From Flavobacterium sp. Sd200 (GTDB lineage: Bacteria; Bacteroidota; Bacteroidia; Flavobacteriales; Flavobacteriaceae), in NCBI RefSeq assembly GCF_009826935.1, contig NZ_WUMN01000006.1, forward strand, positions 124,001 through 188,000: DNA of 64,000 nucleotides. Direction: 5' to 3'. Of this stretch, positions 25,795 to 35,490 are shown piece by piece (positions within the stretch are counted from its first letter, which is position 1; the number at the start of each line of letters is the position of its first letter). The position numbers and the translations under genes are program-made. The notes under the pieces were generated by a model. That model was not told where the DNA came from, searched no databases, and saw only the letters and a program-made list of their open reading frames with translations.

Positions 25795-26766
25795 CTAATT
25801 AAAAGTTACTTTAGTTCCGGTCGAAGATACCGCAAGTGTTACCTGCCTGCCAAAAACCAGTGTACGGTTGTCCTGAATATGCCCGGCCGGGAAGTTAAAG
25901 CAAATGGGTATGTTGTATTCTTTTGTAATATCCTGAATTATCTGCAATGCATCGTGCCCCCACGGAATGTCGTTGTCGCGCATTTTGCTCATCGCACCAA
26001 CAATAATGCCCTTTACATTTTTAAAATAGTCGTTGCGTTTAAGGTTCATCATCATACGATCTATGTGATACAGATATTCATCCAGATCTTCAATAAAAAT
26101 TATTTTGCCTTTATAATCTGCCTCAGATGCGCTTCCCATAATGCTGTACAATACTGAAAGATTGCCGCCTACCAGCTCTCCTGTTGCCGTTCCTGTTTTA
26201 TTGTAAGCATGTGCAGGCAGCGAGTAGCTTAGTTTTTCTCCAAACAATGCTTTTCTAAAACTCTCAATAGCCTCGGGTGTAGCCCGTGCAACACTAATGC
26301 TTACCAAAGCATGCATAGTGGCAATATCCATGTTGTTAATATGGCTGTGCAACACGGTGGCATCGCTAAAGCCTATAAACCATTTAGGTTTCTTTTTAAA
26401 TTTTGTAAAGTTAAGTCGGTCAACAATTCGCACGGTGCCATAACCGCCCTTAGCACACCAAATGGCTTTTATTTTTGGGTCGTCCAGCATTTCCTGCAAA
26501 TCGGTGGCGCGCTGCCAGTCCTGTCCGGCCAGTTGGTTGTTGTCCAGCCCAATTGTTTTACCCACCACAACATTAAGTCCCCAGCTTTTAAGCAATTTTA
26601 TAGCAGGCTCTATAGGACCGTCGCTCACTTTGCGGGCTGTGGCTAATATGCCTATAGTGTCGCCCTTTTTTAAATAAGGCGGTATTTTGAGGGTAGATTG
26701 TGCCCCAGCCTGTGTTATTACAAGCAAAAAAGCCATTGTAACTAAAAACCGCATTTGTTTATGCAT
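25795..26766 (-). CDS. LD-carboxypeptidase (peptidase S66, LdcA-like)
   Basis: Start at ATG 26766 or 26754 (MHKQMRFLV); the frame opens at a TTG at 26790 that sits in a promoter match. 323 residues. Signal peptide to about residue 24 (ITQAGAQ). The S66 core includes LKKGDTIGILATARKV, the nucleophile region WCAKGGYGTVRIVDRL, FIGFSDATVLHS, GGNLSVLYSIMG, EDLDEYLYHIDRMMMNL and the C-terminal FPAGHIQDNRTLVFG with His. It trims the terminal D-amino acid of murein tetrapeptides, here probably in the periplasm, unlike cytoplasmic E. coli LdcA. Confidence 0.92.
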   Translation of the reverse strand: MHKQMRFLVTMAFLLVITQAGAQSTLKIPPYLKKGDTIGILATARKVSDGPIEPAIKLLKSWGLNVVVGKTIGLDNNQLAGQDWQRATDLQEMLDDPKIKAIWCAKGGYGTVRIVDRLNFTKFKKKPKWFIGFSDATVLHSHINNMDIATMHALVSISVARATPEAIESFRKALFGEKLSYSLPAHAYNKTGTATGELVGGNLSVLYSIMGSASEADYKGKIIFIEDLDEYLYHIDRMMMNLKRNDYFKNVKGIIVGAMSKMRDNDIPWGHDALQIIQDITKEYNIPICFNFPAGHIQDNRTLVFGRQVTLAVSSTGTKVTFN

Positions 26767-26787
26767 TGTATTATATCTTCTCAGGAA

Positions 26788-26795
26788 CAAACATA
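26788..26795 (-). promoter_or_regulatory. -7 element of the LD-carboxypeptidase gene
   Basis: Minus-strand TATGTTTG fits TAnnTTTG, about 21 bp before the ATG at 26766; the -33 element is not evident. Confidence 0.45.
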
Positions 26796-26934
26796 ATCAT
26801 TTCTTACTTTATGCGTATATCCTCATAAAATTATAAATCAAATCACATAAAAAATGTGTTAAATCGTTGTAGCCCTATTTATTCAATGTGATTAAATGTT
26901 ATATTGTAAGCTATAAATATTAACAATAAACATT

Positions 26935-28527
26935 ATGAAAAATCTTTACGCTATTGTTTTTATGCTGGCACTGCTATTAGGGCACGAGGCAAATTCGCAA
27001 TGCATCAGCCCGCCTCCGCCATCTGATGTTGTTGCAGAATCTACCTCAATATGTCTTACCGGAACAGTAGAGTTGTCTTTAAGTACAGGCTATAATGCAT
27101 CTTATACTTACCAATGGCAAAACTCGCCTAATGGCGGTCAGTTTTTTGATATTGCCGGGCAAACAGGGCCTACACTTAGCAGGGCTCATAATGGAATTGC
27201 CTGGTACAGGTGTACCATTAGGTGTAACGGCGCAGGACAGCCTACCTATAGCTCATCTGTAAGGATAGAGGCTTCGGGAGAACCATGCAGCGGCATAGCC
27301 TGCGAAACTGCACCCGAAATGGCCACTGTTTTAGCAACATCGACATCTGTTTGCAGTGGTACAAATGTTCAGCTTAGTTTAAGCACCACATACAATAATG
27401 GCGAACTGATACAATGGCAATATGCAGGTTTTAATGGCTTTTTTATAAATATTGATGGAGCTACTAATCCTACACATACTGTAAATGTAAGCGAAACGTT
27501 TGTTTACAGGGCGGTTATTACCTGTGCGGCAGGCAATCTATCTACTACTACAGAAGCTGTGGAAATAGCCATTTCTAATGTGCCTCCGGTTTTGGCAGAT
27601 GTAATGCCTGTATTTTGTTCGTCTTCTGTGGTTAACAGCCTTAACAGTGCACTGCAAGCTACAGATAATCCTGTTTTATGGTACGAAACTCCAACAATTA
27701 ATACCCCACTCAATGGAAACGAGCTGTTAGTAAATAATATGACTTATTATGCGGCACAGGTGGTTGATGGGTGTGAAAGTATCATCAGGACGCCAGTTAC
27801 TGTAACATTTACCGAAATTGCACTGCCTGCATTTGCAGATGTAAATGCCTGCGGAAATTATATACTTCCCGACTTGGATTTAGGAGATTATTACACACTT
27901 CCAGATGGTGGCGGAACAATGATACCTGCAGGGACAGTTATACAGGTAGATACAACAGTGTATGTGTACGTTAGTGCACAGGGCTGTAGCGCACAGCAGA
28001 GTTTCACAATAGATATTTCTGACATTCCGCCACCACCTACAGGAGCTACAGACCAAACCATGACATCGCCGCAAGGTGTTGTGGCAAGGGTGCTACACAT
28101 ACATGTTACCGGCACTAACGTGCAATGGTATGAATCTGCCGAAGATGCACAGGCAGGTATAAATGCGCTCGACCCGGAAACACCGCTTATTGATGGTGCT
28201 ACCTATTATGCCACACAAACAATAAATGGATGTGCCAGTACCCGTATACATGCTGTATCTGTAACGGTTGTTGTATTAGGTACTAACGATTTCGATACTT
28301 TCCAGTTTAGTACTTATCCTAATCCGGTTACCGATGTTTTAAATATTTCGGGTAACAGTAATATTACATCGGTTAAAGTGCTTACACTTTTAGGCCAGGA
28401 GCTCATAAACCTTAAAGTAAATACGACCAATGCGGTTGTAAATATGGGCAGCCTTGCCAATGGCACTTATCTTGTAAATGTCGAAGCCGCTAATGGCACT
28501 AAAACAGCAAGAGTTGTAAAAAAATAA
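26935..28527 (+). CDS. T9SS-secreted Ig-like repeat protein
   Basis: 530 residues. Signal peptide to about residue 21 (HEANSQC). Two Ig-like domains of about 90 residues each (about 28-115 and 125-215, sharing Cys, YQWQNSPNGG and IQWQYAGFNG motifs), then two Ig-like SprB-type repeats (about 220-290 and 370-445, both with LWYE/QWYESAEDAQ and TYYATQ patterns). The T9SS type A sorting domain fills about 455-530 (FSTYPNPVTDVLNISGN to ARVVKK). It is probably a surface adhesin. A strong terminator follows. Confidence 0.82.
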   Translation: MKNLYAIVFMLALLLGHEANSQCISPPPPSDVVAESTSICLTGTVELSLSTGYNASYTYQWQNSPNGGQFFDIAGQTGPTLSRAHNGIAWYRCTIRCNGAGQPTYSSSVRIEASGEPCSGIACETAPEMATVLATSTSVCSGTNVQLSLSTTYNNGELIQWQYAGFNGFFINIDGATNPTHTVNVSETFVYRAVITCAAGNLSTTTEAVEIAISNVPPVLADVMPVFCSSSVVNSLNSALQATDNPVLWYETPTINTPLNGNELLVNNMTYYAAQVVDGCESIIRTPVTVTFTEIALPAFADVNACGNYILPDLDLGDYYTLPDGGGTMIPAGTVIQVDTTVYVYVSAQGCSAQQSFTIDISDIPPPPTGATDQTMTSPQGVVARVLHIHVTGTNVQWYESAEDAQAGINALDPETPLIDGATYYATQTINGCASTRIHAVSVTVVVLGTNDFDTFQFSTYPNPVTDVLNISGNSNITSVKVLTLLGQELINLKVNTTNAVVNMGSLANGTYLVNVEAANGTKTARVVKK

Positions 28528-28550
28528 TCAGTTCAAATAATTTTATTATA

Positions 28551-28582
28551 TCCCGGCTTTGTTATGCAGCCGGGATTTTTTT
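28551..28582 (+). terminator. Rho-independent terminator
   Basis: Perfect arms TCCCGGCT (28551-28558) and AGCCGGGA (28568-28575), then seven T residues. Confidence 0.92.
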
Positions 28583-28642
28583 ATGCAATTCATTTAACAA
28601 ATAGGCTTTTTGCGCAGCGAAAATTATTAGCGTAATATTTCG

Positions 28643-28650
28643 TACTTTTG
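28643..28650 (+). promoter_or_regulatory. -7 element of metG
   Basis: TACTTTTG fits TAnnTTTG, 23 bp before the metG ATG. No TTG at the optimal -33 distance. Confidence 0.55.
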
Positions 28651-28673
28651 CCTGTAAAATCAATACGCAAACA

Positions 28674-30806
28674 ATGTCACAAAACCCAAAACGCTATACA
28701 GTTACTGCTGCACTGCCTTATACTAACGGTCCTATACACATTGGGCACCTTGCAGGTGTGTATGTACCCGGAGATATTTACTCACGCTACCTTAGATTGC
28801 AGGGGCGCGATGTTGCCTTTATTTGCGGAAGCGACGAGCACGGTGTAGCCATATCTATGAAGGCTAAAAAAGAGGGCATTACCCCGCAGGAAGTAATTGA
28901 TAAATACCATGCGATAATCAAACAGAGCTTTGAAGATTTTGGGATATCTTTTGATAATTATTCGCGCACCTCTGCAAAGGTGCACCATGATACAGCATCG
29001 GCATTCTTTAAAAAAATGTATGATGCAGGCCAGTTTATAGAAGAAGTAACCGAGCAGCTTTATGATGCAGAGGCAAACCAGTTCCTTGCCGATCGTTTTG
29101 TTATTGGCACCTGTCCTAAATGTGCTAACGAAGAGGCTTATGGAGACCAGTGCGAGCGCTGTGGAACATCGCTTAACGCAACCGACCTTATAAACCCTAA
29201 GAGTACCATTACCGGAAGCACGCCGGTATTAAAAAGCACCAAACACTGGTTTTTGCCTTTAGACCAGTATGATGCATTTCTTCGCGAATGGATATTGGAA
29301 GGCCACAAGAACGACTGGAAACCAAACGTTTTTGGTCAGGTAAAATCGTGGTTAGACGATGGGCTTAAACCCCGTGCCGTTACGCGCGACCTTGATTGGG
29401 GTATTCCTGTACCTGTAGAGGGAGCAGAAGGTAAAGTACTCTACGTTTGGTTTGATGCGCCTATTGGTTATATATCGTCTACCAAAGAATGGGCTGCGCG
29501 AGAAGGAAAGGATTGGGAACCATACTGGAAAAGCGATGACACTAAGCTGGTGCACTTTATAGGTAAAGACAATATTGTGTTCCATTGTGTAATATTCCCT
29601 GCCATGCTTAAAGCAGAGGGCAGCTACATTTTGCCCGATAACGTTCCGGCAAACGAGTTCCTTAACCTTGAAGGCAACAAGCTTTCTACATCTAAAAACT
29701 GGGCGGTGTGGTTGCACGAATATTTACAGGATTTCCCGGATCAGCAGGATGTACTGCGCTACTCTCTTACCGCCACAGCACCGGAAACGAAGGATAACGA
29801 TTTTACATGGAAAGATTTTCAGGCACGCAACAACAACGAACTGGTTGCCATTTTTGGTAACTTTATAAACCGTGTGGTTGTGCTTACCAATAAATATTAC
29901 AACGGAGTAGTGCCCCAGCCTAATGCTTTTAGCGCTGTAGATGAGGCTACGCTGACCGAAATGCGTGCCTACCCTGCCGTGATTGCAAGTTCTATAGAGC
30001 GCTACCGCTTTAGGGAAGCCCTTACCGAACTTATGAACCTTGCGCGCCTAGGCAACAAGTATCTTGCCGACGAGGAGCCTTGGAAAATGATCAAAACCGA
30101 TGAGGAGCGCGTAAAAACCCAGATGTATGTAGCCCTGCAAATAGCGGCTGCATTGGCAGTATTGAGCGAACCTTTCCTGCCGTTTACTGCGGCTAAGCTT
30201 AAAGGTATTTTAAAGCTGGATGAAAGACCGGAATCGGTTATAACATTAGGTATTGTTGATGAGACATTAAGCGCTAACGATGCCAAAGTTTCGCACAAAA
30301 CTGTGTGGGACGATGTTGCTGTTAAACACGAACTTTTACCTGCCAACCACCTGATAGGCCAGGCCGAACTGTTGTTTGCTAAAATTGAAGATGAAGAAAT
30401 TCAGAAACAGATAGATAAGCTGGAAGCTACCAAAACTGCTAACCTGGCCGCTACCAAAACTGCTGAGCCTCAAAAAGAGCTTATACAGTATGACGACTTT
30501 GCCAAAATGGATATCCGTACGGGTACTATTCTTGAAGCCGAAAAAATGCCAAAAGCAAATAAGCTTTTAGTACTTAAGGTAGACACAGGCATTGATGTGC
30601 GCACTATTGTGAGCGGCATTGCCGAAAGCTTTAAGCCCGAAGAAATTATTGGCAGGCGCGTTAGCGTACTGGTTAACCTTGCCCCCCGCAACCTGCGTGG
30701 TGTAGAAAGCCAGGGAATGATACTTATGACCCAAAATGCCGAAGGCAAACTGGTGTTTATTAACCCGGATGCTGAGGGCGTTGATAACGGTGTAGTGATT
30801 AGTTAA
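28674..30806 (+). CDS. metG: Methionyl-tRNA synthetase
   Basis: 710 residues. Class I signature HIGH at 22-25 in [19 protein letters not shown] loop as KLSTS (about 336-340), and a zinc knuckle CPKC..CERC (about 147-163). Residues 600-710 form a C-terminal EMAPII/Trbp111 tRNA-binding domain ([19 protein letters not shown] to [11 protein letters not shown]), present in the long bacterial form that dimerises. It charges initiator and elongator tRNA-Met. The linker at about 585-597 has a tandem near-duplication ([16 protein letters not shown]). Monocistronic, with its own promoter and palindromic terminator. Confidence 0.97.
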   Translation: MSQNPKRYTVTAALPYTNGPIHIGHLAGVYVPGDIYSRYLRLQGRDVAFICGSDEHGVAISMKAKKEGITPQEVIDKYHAIIKQSFEDFGISFDNYSRTSAKVHHDTASAFFKKMYDAGQFIEEVTEQLYDAEANQFLADRFVIGTCPKCANEEAYGDQCERCGTSLNATDLINPKSTITGSTPVLKSTKHWFLPLDQYDAFLREWILEGHKNDWKPNVFGQVKSWLDDGLKPRAVTRDLDWGIPVPVEGAEGKVLYVWFDAPIGYISSTKEWAAREGKDWEPYWKSDDTKLVHFIGKDNIVFHCVIFPAMLKAEGSYILPDNVPANEFLNLEGNKLSTSKNWAVWLHEYLQDFPDQQDVLRYSLTATAPETKDNDFTWKDFQARNNNELVAIFGNFINRVVVLTNKYYNGVVPQPNAFSAVDEATLTEMRAYPAVIASSIERYRFREALTELMNLARLGNKYLADEEPWKMIKTDEERVKTQMYVALQIAAALAVLSEPFLPFTAAKLKGILKLDERPESVITLGIVDETLSANDAKVSHKTVWDDVAVKHELLPANHLIGQAELLFAKIEDEEIQKQIDKLEATKTANLAATKTAEPQKELIQYDDFAKMDIRTGTILEAEKMPKANKLLVLKVDTGIDVRTIVSGIAESFKPEEIIGRRVSVLVNLAPRNLRGVESQGMILMTQNAEGKLVFINPDAEGVDNGVVIS

Positions 30807-30819
30807 TAATAATACTATT

Positions 30820-30866
30820 AAAATAAGAAATGCGTGATTTAGTCTAAATCACGCATTTCTTATTTT
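30820..30866. terminator. 47-bp perfect palindrome / terminator after metG
   Basis: Arms 30820-30842 and 30844-30866 are perfectly complementary over 23 bp with a single-base loop. A/T runs at both ends make it a likely bidirectional terminator; the perfection and length are unusual. Confidence 0.8.
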
Positions 30867-30917
30867 AGGTTTTTTCTGGCTCAAAAATTGCTAACTTAAA
30901 CTAAAAATTAGCGGGCT

Positions 30918-32297
30918 ATGATCCTTAAAAAAATACTTCCTTTATTCGTGTTTATCCACAGCGTGGTGTTTGGTCAAAGTTTACTGTCTGAACATAACCT
31001 CGACCTTAAAAGAGGGGAGATGTATCATGAGATACTGACAGCACCAAAGGCCAGTGCCCGTGGGCTTACGGTTTTTGCTGCAGATAAAATAACACTAACG
31101 GCCCTGCGCTACACCAGTGTGCTGTATTATGCCGATAGTCTTGTGGCAGACAGGCCTGATATTTATGAGTATAACCAAATGGCAGGCTATAGTTATAGTG
31201 CAAATGGACAACCGTCTGTATACTGGGTAGGCCGCGATTACAAAAAAATACAGGAAGTTTATTTCGATTTTGAGACGAAAAAGGTAAGTGATTATTTTTA
31301 TGAACTTCCGTTTAAGGACGAAGAGATACTGACGACCTTTAGCGAAAACAATTCATTTTATATAGTTACATTGCCCAAGCTTGGCTCTAGGTTAAAGTTT
31401 TATATTTTTAACGAGGGCAAATATATACAGCGCACGCTTGATTTCTCTAAATTCAATTTTACCGATGCAAAAGACAGGCCAATAAGTTTTAACAGGCTGC
31501 TGGAAAGCTATCCACTGCAAAAAACAGATGAGAACAGTTACATGCAGTTGCCCGATGTTGCTGCAAAGTTAAAGTTTTATGTCAGCAACAAAGCCATTGT
31601 TTTTACATTCGACCAAAATCCGGCGTTTACACAAATAATTTCCATAGATACCGATACATTTACTATTGCAGAGAAAAAAGTTTCTCAAACAGCCTTAAAT
31701 GATGCTAAAACAAATTCTTTTATGCTGTATGGGCAGCTCTATCAGCTTGCACTCAATAAAGACGAACTGGTGCTCTCATGTACCGGGCTCGATTCTGTTT
31801 CGCAAACAAAGATCTTAAAGGTTGAGGCAGAGGAGGCCATTGCATTTAAAAACTCGCCTTTATTGTTACAAACTGATAGGCAGATCGAGATCAAGGATAC
31901 TAAAAAATTTCTCCGCAGGGCCAACAGCGGCAATGCCGCAATATCGGTTTACAGAACTCCAAATGACTTGCTTGTTGTGGCAGGTGCTGTGCGCTATATA
32001 GCTTCTTCCGGATATATAATGGGCTTGAGTGATGCAGGCATAGACCCGTCCGACATGTTTCCTCCCGAGGTGCAAACGGTTTATTTTGAAAGTCTTTTTG
32101 ATGATGGTTTTGTTCATAAAGATGTACCCCAGCAAAGACTTGCCGCTGATTATATGGGACAGTTTATGGCACAAAATGAGCGCAGTATATCATTTCAAAG
32201 TATTTTTAAGTACGATTATTATTATGTTTTGGGTTTTTATGATGCCCGCCAAAAGAAATATGTCCTGTTGAGGTTTGAAGACGATTTTGTGAGATAA
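30918..32297 (+). CDS. Exported hypothetical protein
   Basis: 459 residues with a signal peptide (residues 1-19, FGQS). The mature part is beta-rich, with no membrane segment and no catalytic motif I recognise. Phrases such as LTALRYTSVLYYADSLVADRPD and DYYYVLGFYDARQKKYVLLRFED suggest a beta-propeller-like or flavobacterial hypothetical fold. There is no T9SS sorting domain, so it is probably periplasmic. It stands alone between the metG terminator and the CAT-like gene. Confidence 0.7.
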   Translation: MILKKILPLFVFIHSVVFGQSLLSEHNLDLKRGEMYHEILTAPKASARGLTVFAADKITLTALRYTSVLYYADSLVADRPDIYEYNQMAGYSYSANGQPSVYWVGRDYKKIQEVYFDFETKKVSDYFYELPFKDEEILTTFSENNSFYIVTLPKLGSRLKFYIFNEGKYIQRTLDFSKFNFTDAKDRPISFNRLLESYPLQKTDENSYMQLPDVAAKLKFYVSNKAIVFTFDQNPAFTQIISIDTDTFTIAEKKVSQTALNDAKTNSFMLYGQLYQLALNKDELVLSCTGLDSVSQTKILKVEAEEAIAFKNSPLLLQTDRQIEIKDTKKFLRRANSGNAAISVYRTPNDLLVVAGAVRYIASSGYIMGLSDAGIDPSDMFPPEVQTVYFESLFDDGFVHKDVPQQRLAADYMGQFMAQNERSISFQSIFKYDYYYVLGFYDARQKKYVLLRFEDDFVR

Positions 32298-32324
32298 GAG
32301 CCCGTTCGTTTTTTTAGCAATGGT

Positions 32325-32332
32325 TACCTTTG
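32325..32332 (+). promoter_or_regulatory. -7 element of the CAT-like / HDAC-like pair
   Basis: TACCTTTG fits TAnnTTTG, 21 bp before the ATG at 32354. Confidence 0.5.
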
Positions 32333-32353
32333 CAGGATTAATTTTTGAAACAA

Positions 32354-32989
32354 ATGCCTGTTAAACTAAACCTTGATACCTGGCCACGTAAAGAACACTT
32401 TGAATTTTTCAGTAAATTCGACGAGCCTTTTTTTGGGCTTGTAGCCACTGTAGATGTTACTAAAGCCTACATTGCAGCTAAGCAAAAAGGGATTCCGTTT
32501 TTTATTTATTACCTGCATAAAACACTGATGGCGGTTAACAGTATAGAGGCATTTAGATATCGAATTGCCAACAATGAGGTCGTGGTGCATGATGTTGTAG
32601 ATGTATCGTCTACCATAATGCGCGAGGATAAAAGTTTTGGTTTTTCATACATTCCTTTTAAAGAAGATATTAATCTTTTTACAGACGTAGCCCAAACTGA
32701 AATAGAGCGTGTGCGAAATACCCCGGGGCTTTTTACCCGAACGTTCGAACACGATAACCTTATCCATTTTTCGGCATTACCGTGGGTGGATTTTACCTCG
32801 CTGTCGCATGCGCGCAGTTTTACTTTTCCTGATAGTTGCCCTAAAATATCAGTAGGTAAAGTAACTATAGAAGAGAATGGAAACCGTAAAATGCCGGTAT
32901 CGGTACATGTGCATCACGGGCTTATGGATGGTTACCATGTTGGGCTTTTTTATGAGGCACTGCAACAGGCTATGGATAGTGAAATATAG
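32354..32989 (+). CDS. Chloramphenicol-acetyltransferase-fold protein (CatA-like)
   Basis: Start at ATG 32354 (MPVKLNLDTWPRKEHFEFF); the frame opens three codons earlier at a TTG. 211 residues, the usual CAT length. The trimeric acetyltransferase signatures are present: PRKEHFEFF, the FSALPWVDFTS segment, ISVGK and the catalytic HVHHGLMDGYHVGLF (HHxxxDG, about 191-205). Classical CAT enzymes acetylate chloramphenicol. Chromosomal flavobacterial homologs are common and their substrate is often unknown, so resistance should not be assumed. The next gene starts 6 bp after the stop, so they are cotranscribed. Confidence 0.85.
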   Translation: MPVKLNLDTWPRKEHFEFFSKFDEPFFGLVATVDVTKAYIAAKQKGIPFFIYYLHKTLMAVNSIEAFRYRIANNEVVVHDVVDVSSTIMREDKSFGFSYIPFKEDINLFTDVAQTEIERVRNTPGLFTRTFEHDNLIHFSALPWVDFTSLSHARSFTFPDSCPKISVGKVTIEENGNRKMPVSVHVHHGLMDGYHVGLFYEALQQAMDSEI

Positions 32990-32995
32990 TTGACA

Positions 32996-33898
32996 ATGCT
33001 TCCCATAGCTTACCACCCCATATACAAACACCCGTTGCCGGAAGGGCATCGTTTCCCTATGCTCAAATATGAGTTGCTGCCACAGCAGTTACTGCACGAA
33101 GGCATTGTTACTACACAGGATTTTTACACGCCCGCCCTGCCCGATATGCAGCATATAATGGCAGTGCACCATAAAAACTATGTAGACGATTTACTCAACC
33201 TTACACTAGACCCCCGGGCAGCACGAAAAACAGGATTTCCGTTAACGGCGGAGTTGGTAGAGCGTGAACTGCGTATTGCCCAAGGAACCATTTGGGGTAG
33301 CGAAGTGGCACTGCAAACAGGCATTGCCTTTAATATTGCAGGCGGAACCCACCATGCCTACAGCACCCACGGCGAAGCCTTTTGCCTGCTTAACGACCAA
33401 GCCATTGCTGCACAATATCTGCTTGATAATAAACTTGCAAAGAAAATATTGATAGTAGACCTTGATGTGCATCAGGGCAATGGCACTGCCGAAATATTTG
33501 CACGAAACAATGCGGTGTTTACCTTTTCTATACACGGTAAAACCAACTATCCGTTTAAAAAAGAAGTGTCTGACCTTGATATTGCCCTACCAGATAACAC
33601 CGGGGATGACGAATATCTAAGTATTCTGGGCGATAGGTTGCCTAAACTTATTGATACTCAAAAACCCGACTTTGTTTTTTACCTGAGCGGTGTAGACATA
33701 CTTGATACCGATAAATTGGGCAAGTTGGGTTGCAGTATTAATGGCTGCAAAGAGCGCGATGCCATAGTTTTAAGCCTGTGCCACAAGCTGGGCATACCCG
33801 TGCAGTGCAGCATGGGCGGCGGCTACAGCCCCGATATTAAAACCATAATAGAGGCACACACCAACACCTATAGGGTTGCCGCAGGAATATATCCATAG
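32996..33898 (+). CDS. Histone-deacetylase-superfamily (AcuC/Hda-like) zinc hydrolase
   Basis: Start at ATG 32996 (MLPIAYHPIYKHPLPEGHRFPM); a TTG two codons upstream is the alternative. 300 residues. The class II HDAC-like signature GGTHHA (116-121), metal-binding DLDVHQGNGT (155-164), the second Asp in YLSGVDILDTDKLG and the GGGYSPD segment near the end are intact. Bacterial members deacetylate acetylated small molecules, polyamines or proteins. Its coupling to a CAT-fold acetyltransferase is suggestive of opposing acetyl chemistry, but that is inference. Confidence 0.9.
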   Translation: MLPIAYHPIYKHPLPEGHRFPMLKYELLPQQLLHEGIVTTQDFYTPALPDMQHIMAVHHKNYVDDLLNLTLDPRAARKTGFPLTAELVERELRIAQGTIWGSEVALQTGIAFNIAGGTHHAYSTHGEAFCLLNDQAIAAQYLLDNKLAKKILIVDLDVHQGNGTAEIFARNNAVFTFSIHGKTNYPFKKEVSDLDIALPDNTGDDEYLSILGDRLPKLIDTQKPDFVFYLSGVDILDTDKLGKLGCSINGCKERDAIVLSLCHKLGIPVQCSMGGGYSPDIKTIIEAHTNTYRVAAGIYP

Positions 33899-33907
33899 TT
33901 ATTCAGT

Positions 33908-33955
33908 CAAATACCCAACAAACACCTAACACTCAACACCCATTACCCAAATACC
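33908..33955. repeat. Heptamer array (AACACCC type)
   Basis: Units AACACTC, AACACCC, ATTACCC and AAATACC follow at 7-nt period, preceded by looser CAAATACCC-type units. It fills the whole gap between two convergent genes and ends at the stop codon of the YpdA-like gene. Confidence 0.65.
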
Positions 33956-34939
33956 TTAGACCTGTTTAGAAAGAATATCGGTAACTATCATCCCTGCATG
34001 AACGCGGGAGTTTTCTATAAACCATTTGTGGGTTTCCATACCACCGCAAACCACGCCTGCCAAATACAATCCGGCAACGTTAGTTTCCATGCTTTTGGGG
34101 TTGTATTGTGGGGTGCAAAGCAGGTCATCGCTAACAGCAATGCCTGATTTTTTAAGGAAATCAATATCAGGACGGTAGCCCGTCAGGGCCAGCACAAAAT
34201 CATTTTCTATTGTAACTGTGCCGTTTGGTGTAAATATTTCCACCTCATTTTCACGTATTTCAGTTATCGAAGAATAAAAATACGCTTTAATGCTACCCTC
34301 GGCAATGCGGTTCTCAATATCGGGTTTTACCCAATATTTTACCCGATCGTTTATCTGGTCTTTTCTAATAACCATAGTAACCTCAGCTCCCTTGCGCCAG
34401 CATTCCAGTGCCGCATCTACCGATGAGTTATTGGCTCCCACCACCACCACTTTTCTAAAAGCATACTCATGTGCTTCCTGATAGTAGTGGCGCACCTTGG
34501 GCAGGTTTTCGCCAGGAACATCCATATAAACCGGAATGTCATAAAATCCGGTGGCAATAACCACGTTATTGGCACTATACCATCCTTTGTCAGAGTGTAT
34601 TATAAAAAATCCGGACTCCTGTTTGTTTATAGAAAGCACTTTTTCGCTCAATTTTATGTTGAGGTTAAAGTGCCTCTGTATGTTGCGATAATATTCTAAT
34701 GCCTCCTGGCGGCCGGGTTTTGGGGCAATACAGTTAAACGGAATGTTGCCAATTTCCAGCTTTTCGGCAGTAGAAAAAAACGTCATGTACAGCGGGTAGT
34801 TAAACAGGCTGTTTACCAACGCGCCTTTTTCGAGTATTAAGTAGCTCAGGCCTTTTTGCTGCGCTTCTATTGCACAGGCCATGCCAATGGGGCCGCCGCC
34901 TACAATTATAACGTCAAATAAAGTATCTTTTACTGCCAT
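33956..34939 (-). CDS. YpdA-family FAD/NAD(P)-binding bacillithiol-disulfide-reductase-like protein
   Basis: 327 residues. The N-terminal FAD motif GGGPIGMACAIEA (about 14-26) and the second dinucleotide motif VVGANNSSVDAALE (about 171-184) are present, with GFYDIPVYMDVPGE and the C-terminal LYLAGVVCGGMETHKWFIENSR. This matches YpdA/Bdr, which reduces bacillithiol disulfide with NADPH. The CxxC active site of thioredoxin reductases is absent, as expected in this family. Whether this strain makes bacillithiol depends on bsh genes not in the window. It overlaps the CYTH gene by 10 bp. Confidence 0.85.
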   Translation of the reverse strand: MAVKDTLFDVIIVGGGPIGMACAIEAQQKGLSYLILEKGALVNSLFNYPLYMTFFSTAEKLEIGNIPFNCIAPKPGRQEALEYYRNIQRHFNLNIKLSEKVLSINKQESGFFIIHSDKGWYSANNVVIATGFYDIPVYMDVPGENLPKVRHYYQEAHEYAFRKVVVVGANNSSVDAALECWRKGAEVTMVIRKDQINDRVKYWVKPDIENRIAEGSIKAYFYSSITEIRENEVEIFTPNGTVTIENDFVLALTGYRPDIDFLKKSGIAVSDDLLCTPQYNPKSMETNVAGLYLAGVVCGGMETHKWFIENSRVHAGMIVTDILSKQV

Positions 34940-35400
34940 GTGTTGTAAGGGTTTCGGCTAAGGTAGGCATTGTAGTAACGTTCGCTTCCGGTTACTTCTT
35001 CGCCCAGCCACAGGGGTTTTTCAAAAGCTTCATTTTCTTCAGCCAGCTCCACCTCGGCAATAACAAGTCCGGCGTTGTCGCCAAAAAACTCATCCACTTC
35101 AAATATGTGGTTGCCTGCTTTAACCTCGTAGCGAATTTTGTCAATAGCGCCTTTTTCGCATAAGGCTAAAAGCTGTTCTGCATCAGCAACGGTTATTTCT
35201 TTTTCCCACTCCATACGGCTGGTGCCGCTCTCGTTGCTTTTGCCTTTTATGGTTAAAAATCCCTGTTCGCCTTTAATGCGCACACGCACCGTGCGCTCCG
35301 GAACCGAACTTAAATAGCCCTGCACTATGCGTTTTTGCACAAAAGCTTCGTGTTTGTAATTATCGTTAAGCACTAAAAACTTGCGTTCTGTCTCTATCAT
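34930..35400 (-). CDS. CYTH-domain triphosphate tunnel protein
   Basis: 156 residues. It opens with MIETERKFLV, the ExExK signature of the CYTH superfamily, followed by alternating charged strands (RTVRVRIKGEQGFLTIKGK, MEWEKEI, KIRYEVKAGNHIFEVDEF, GLVIAEVELAEENE) that form the eight-stranded tunnel. Short bacterial members act as inorganic triphosphatases, and a few relatives as adenylate cyclases. Tripolyphosphatase is the more likely activity. The stop overlaps the start of the YpdA-like gene by 10 bp, implying an operon. Confidence 0.88.
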   Translation of the reverse strand: MIETERKFLVLNDNYKHEAFVQKRIVQGYLSSVPERTVRVRIKGEQGFLTIKGKSNESGTSRMEWEKEITVADAEQLLALCEKGAIDKIRYEVKAGNHIFEVDEFFGDNAGLVIAEVELAEENEAFEKPLWLGEEVTGSERYYNAYLSRNPYNTWQ

Positions 35401-35490
35401 TGTGTACTAAAAAATGTAGTGGCAAGTTACGGAATTGTGTGGAGGGATTTTGTATTTTTAGCCAGTAAATTCTATATACCGGGTTTAAAA

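Noticed and set aside
32345..32353. TTG start for the CAT-like gene
   Set aside because: ATG at 32354 fits family length and promoter position better.
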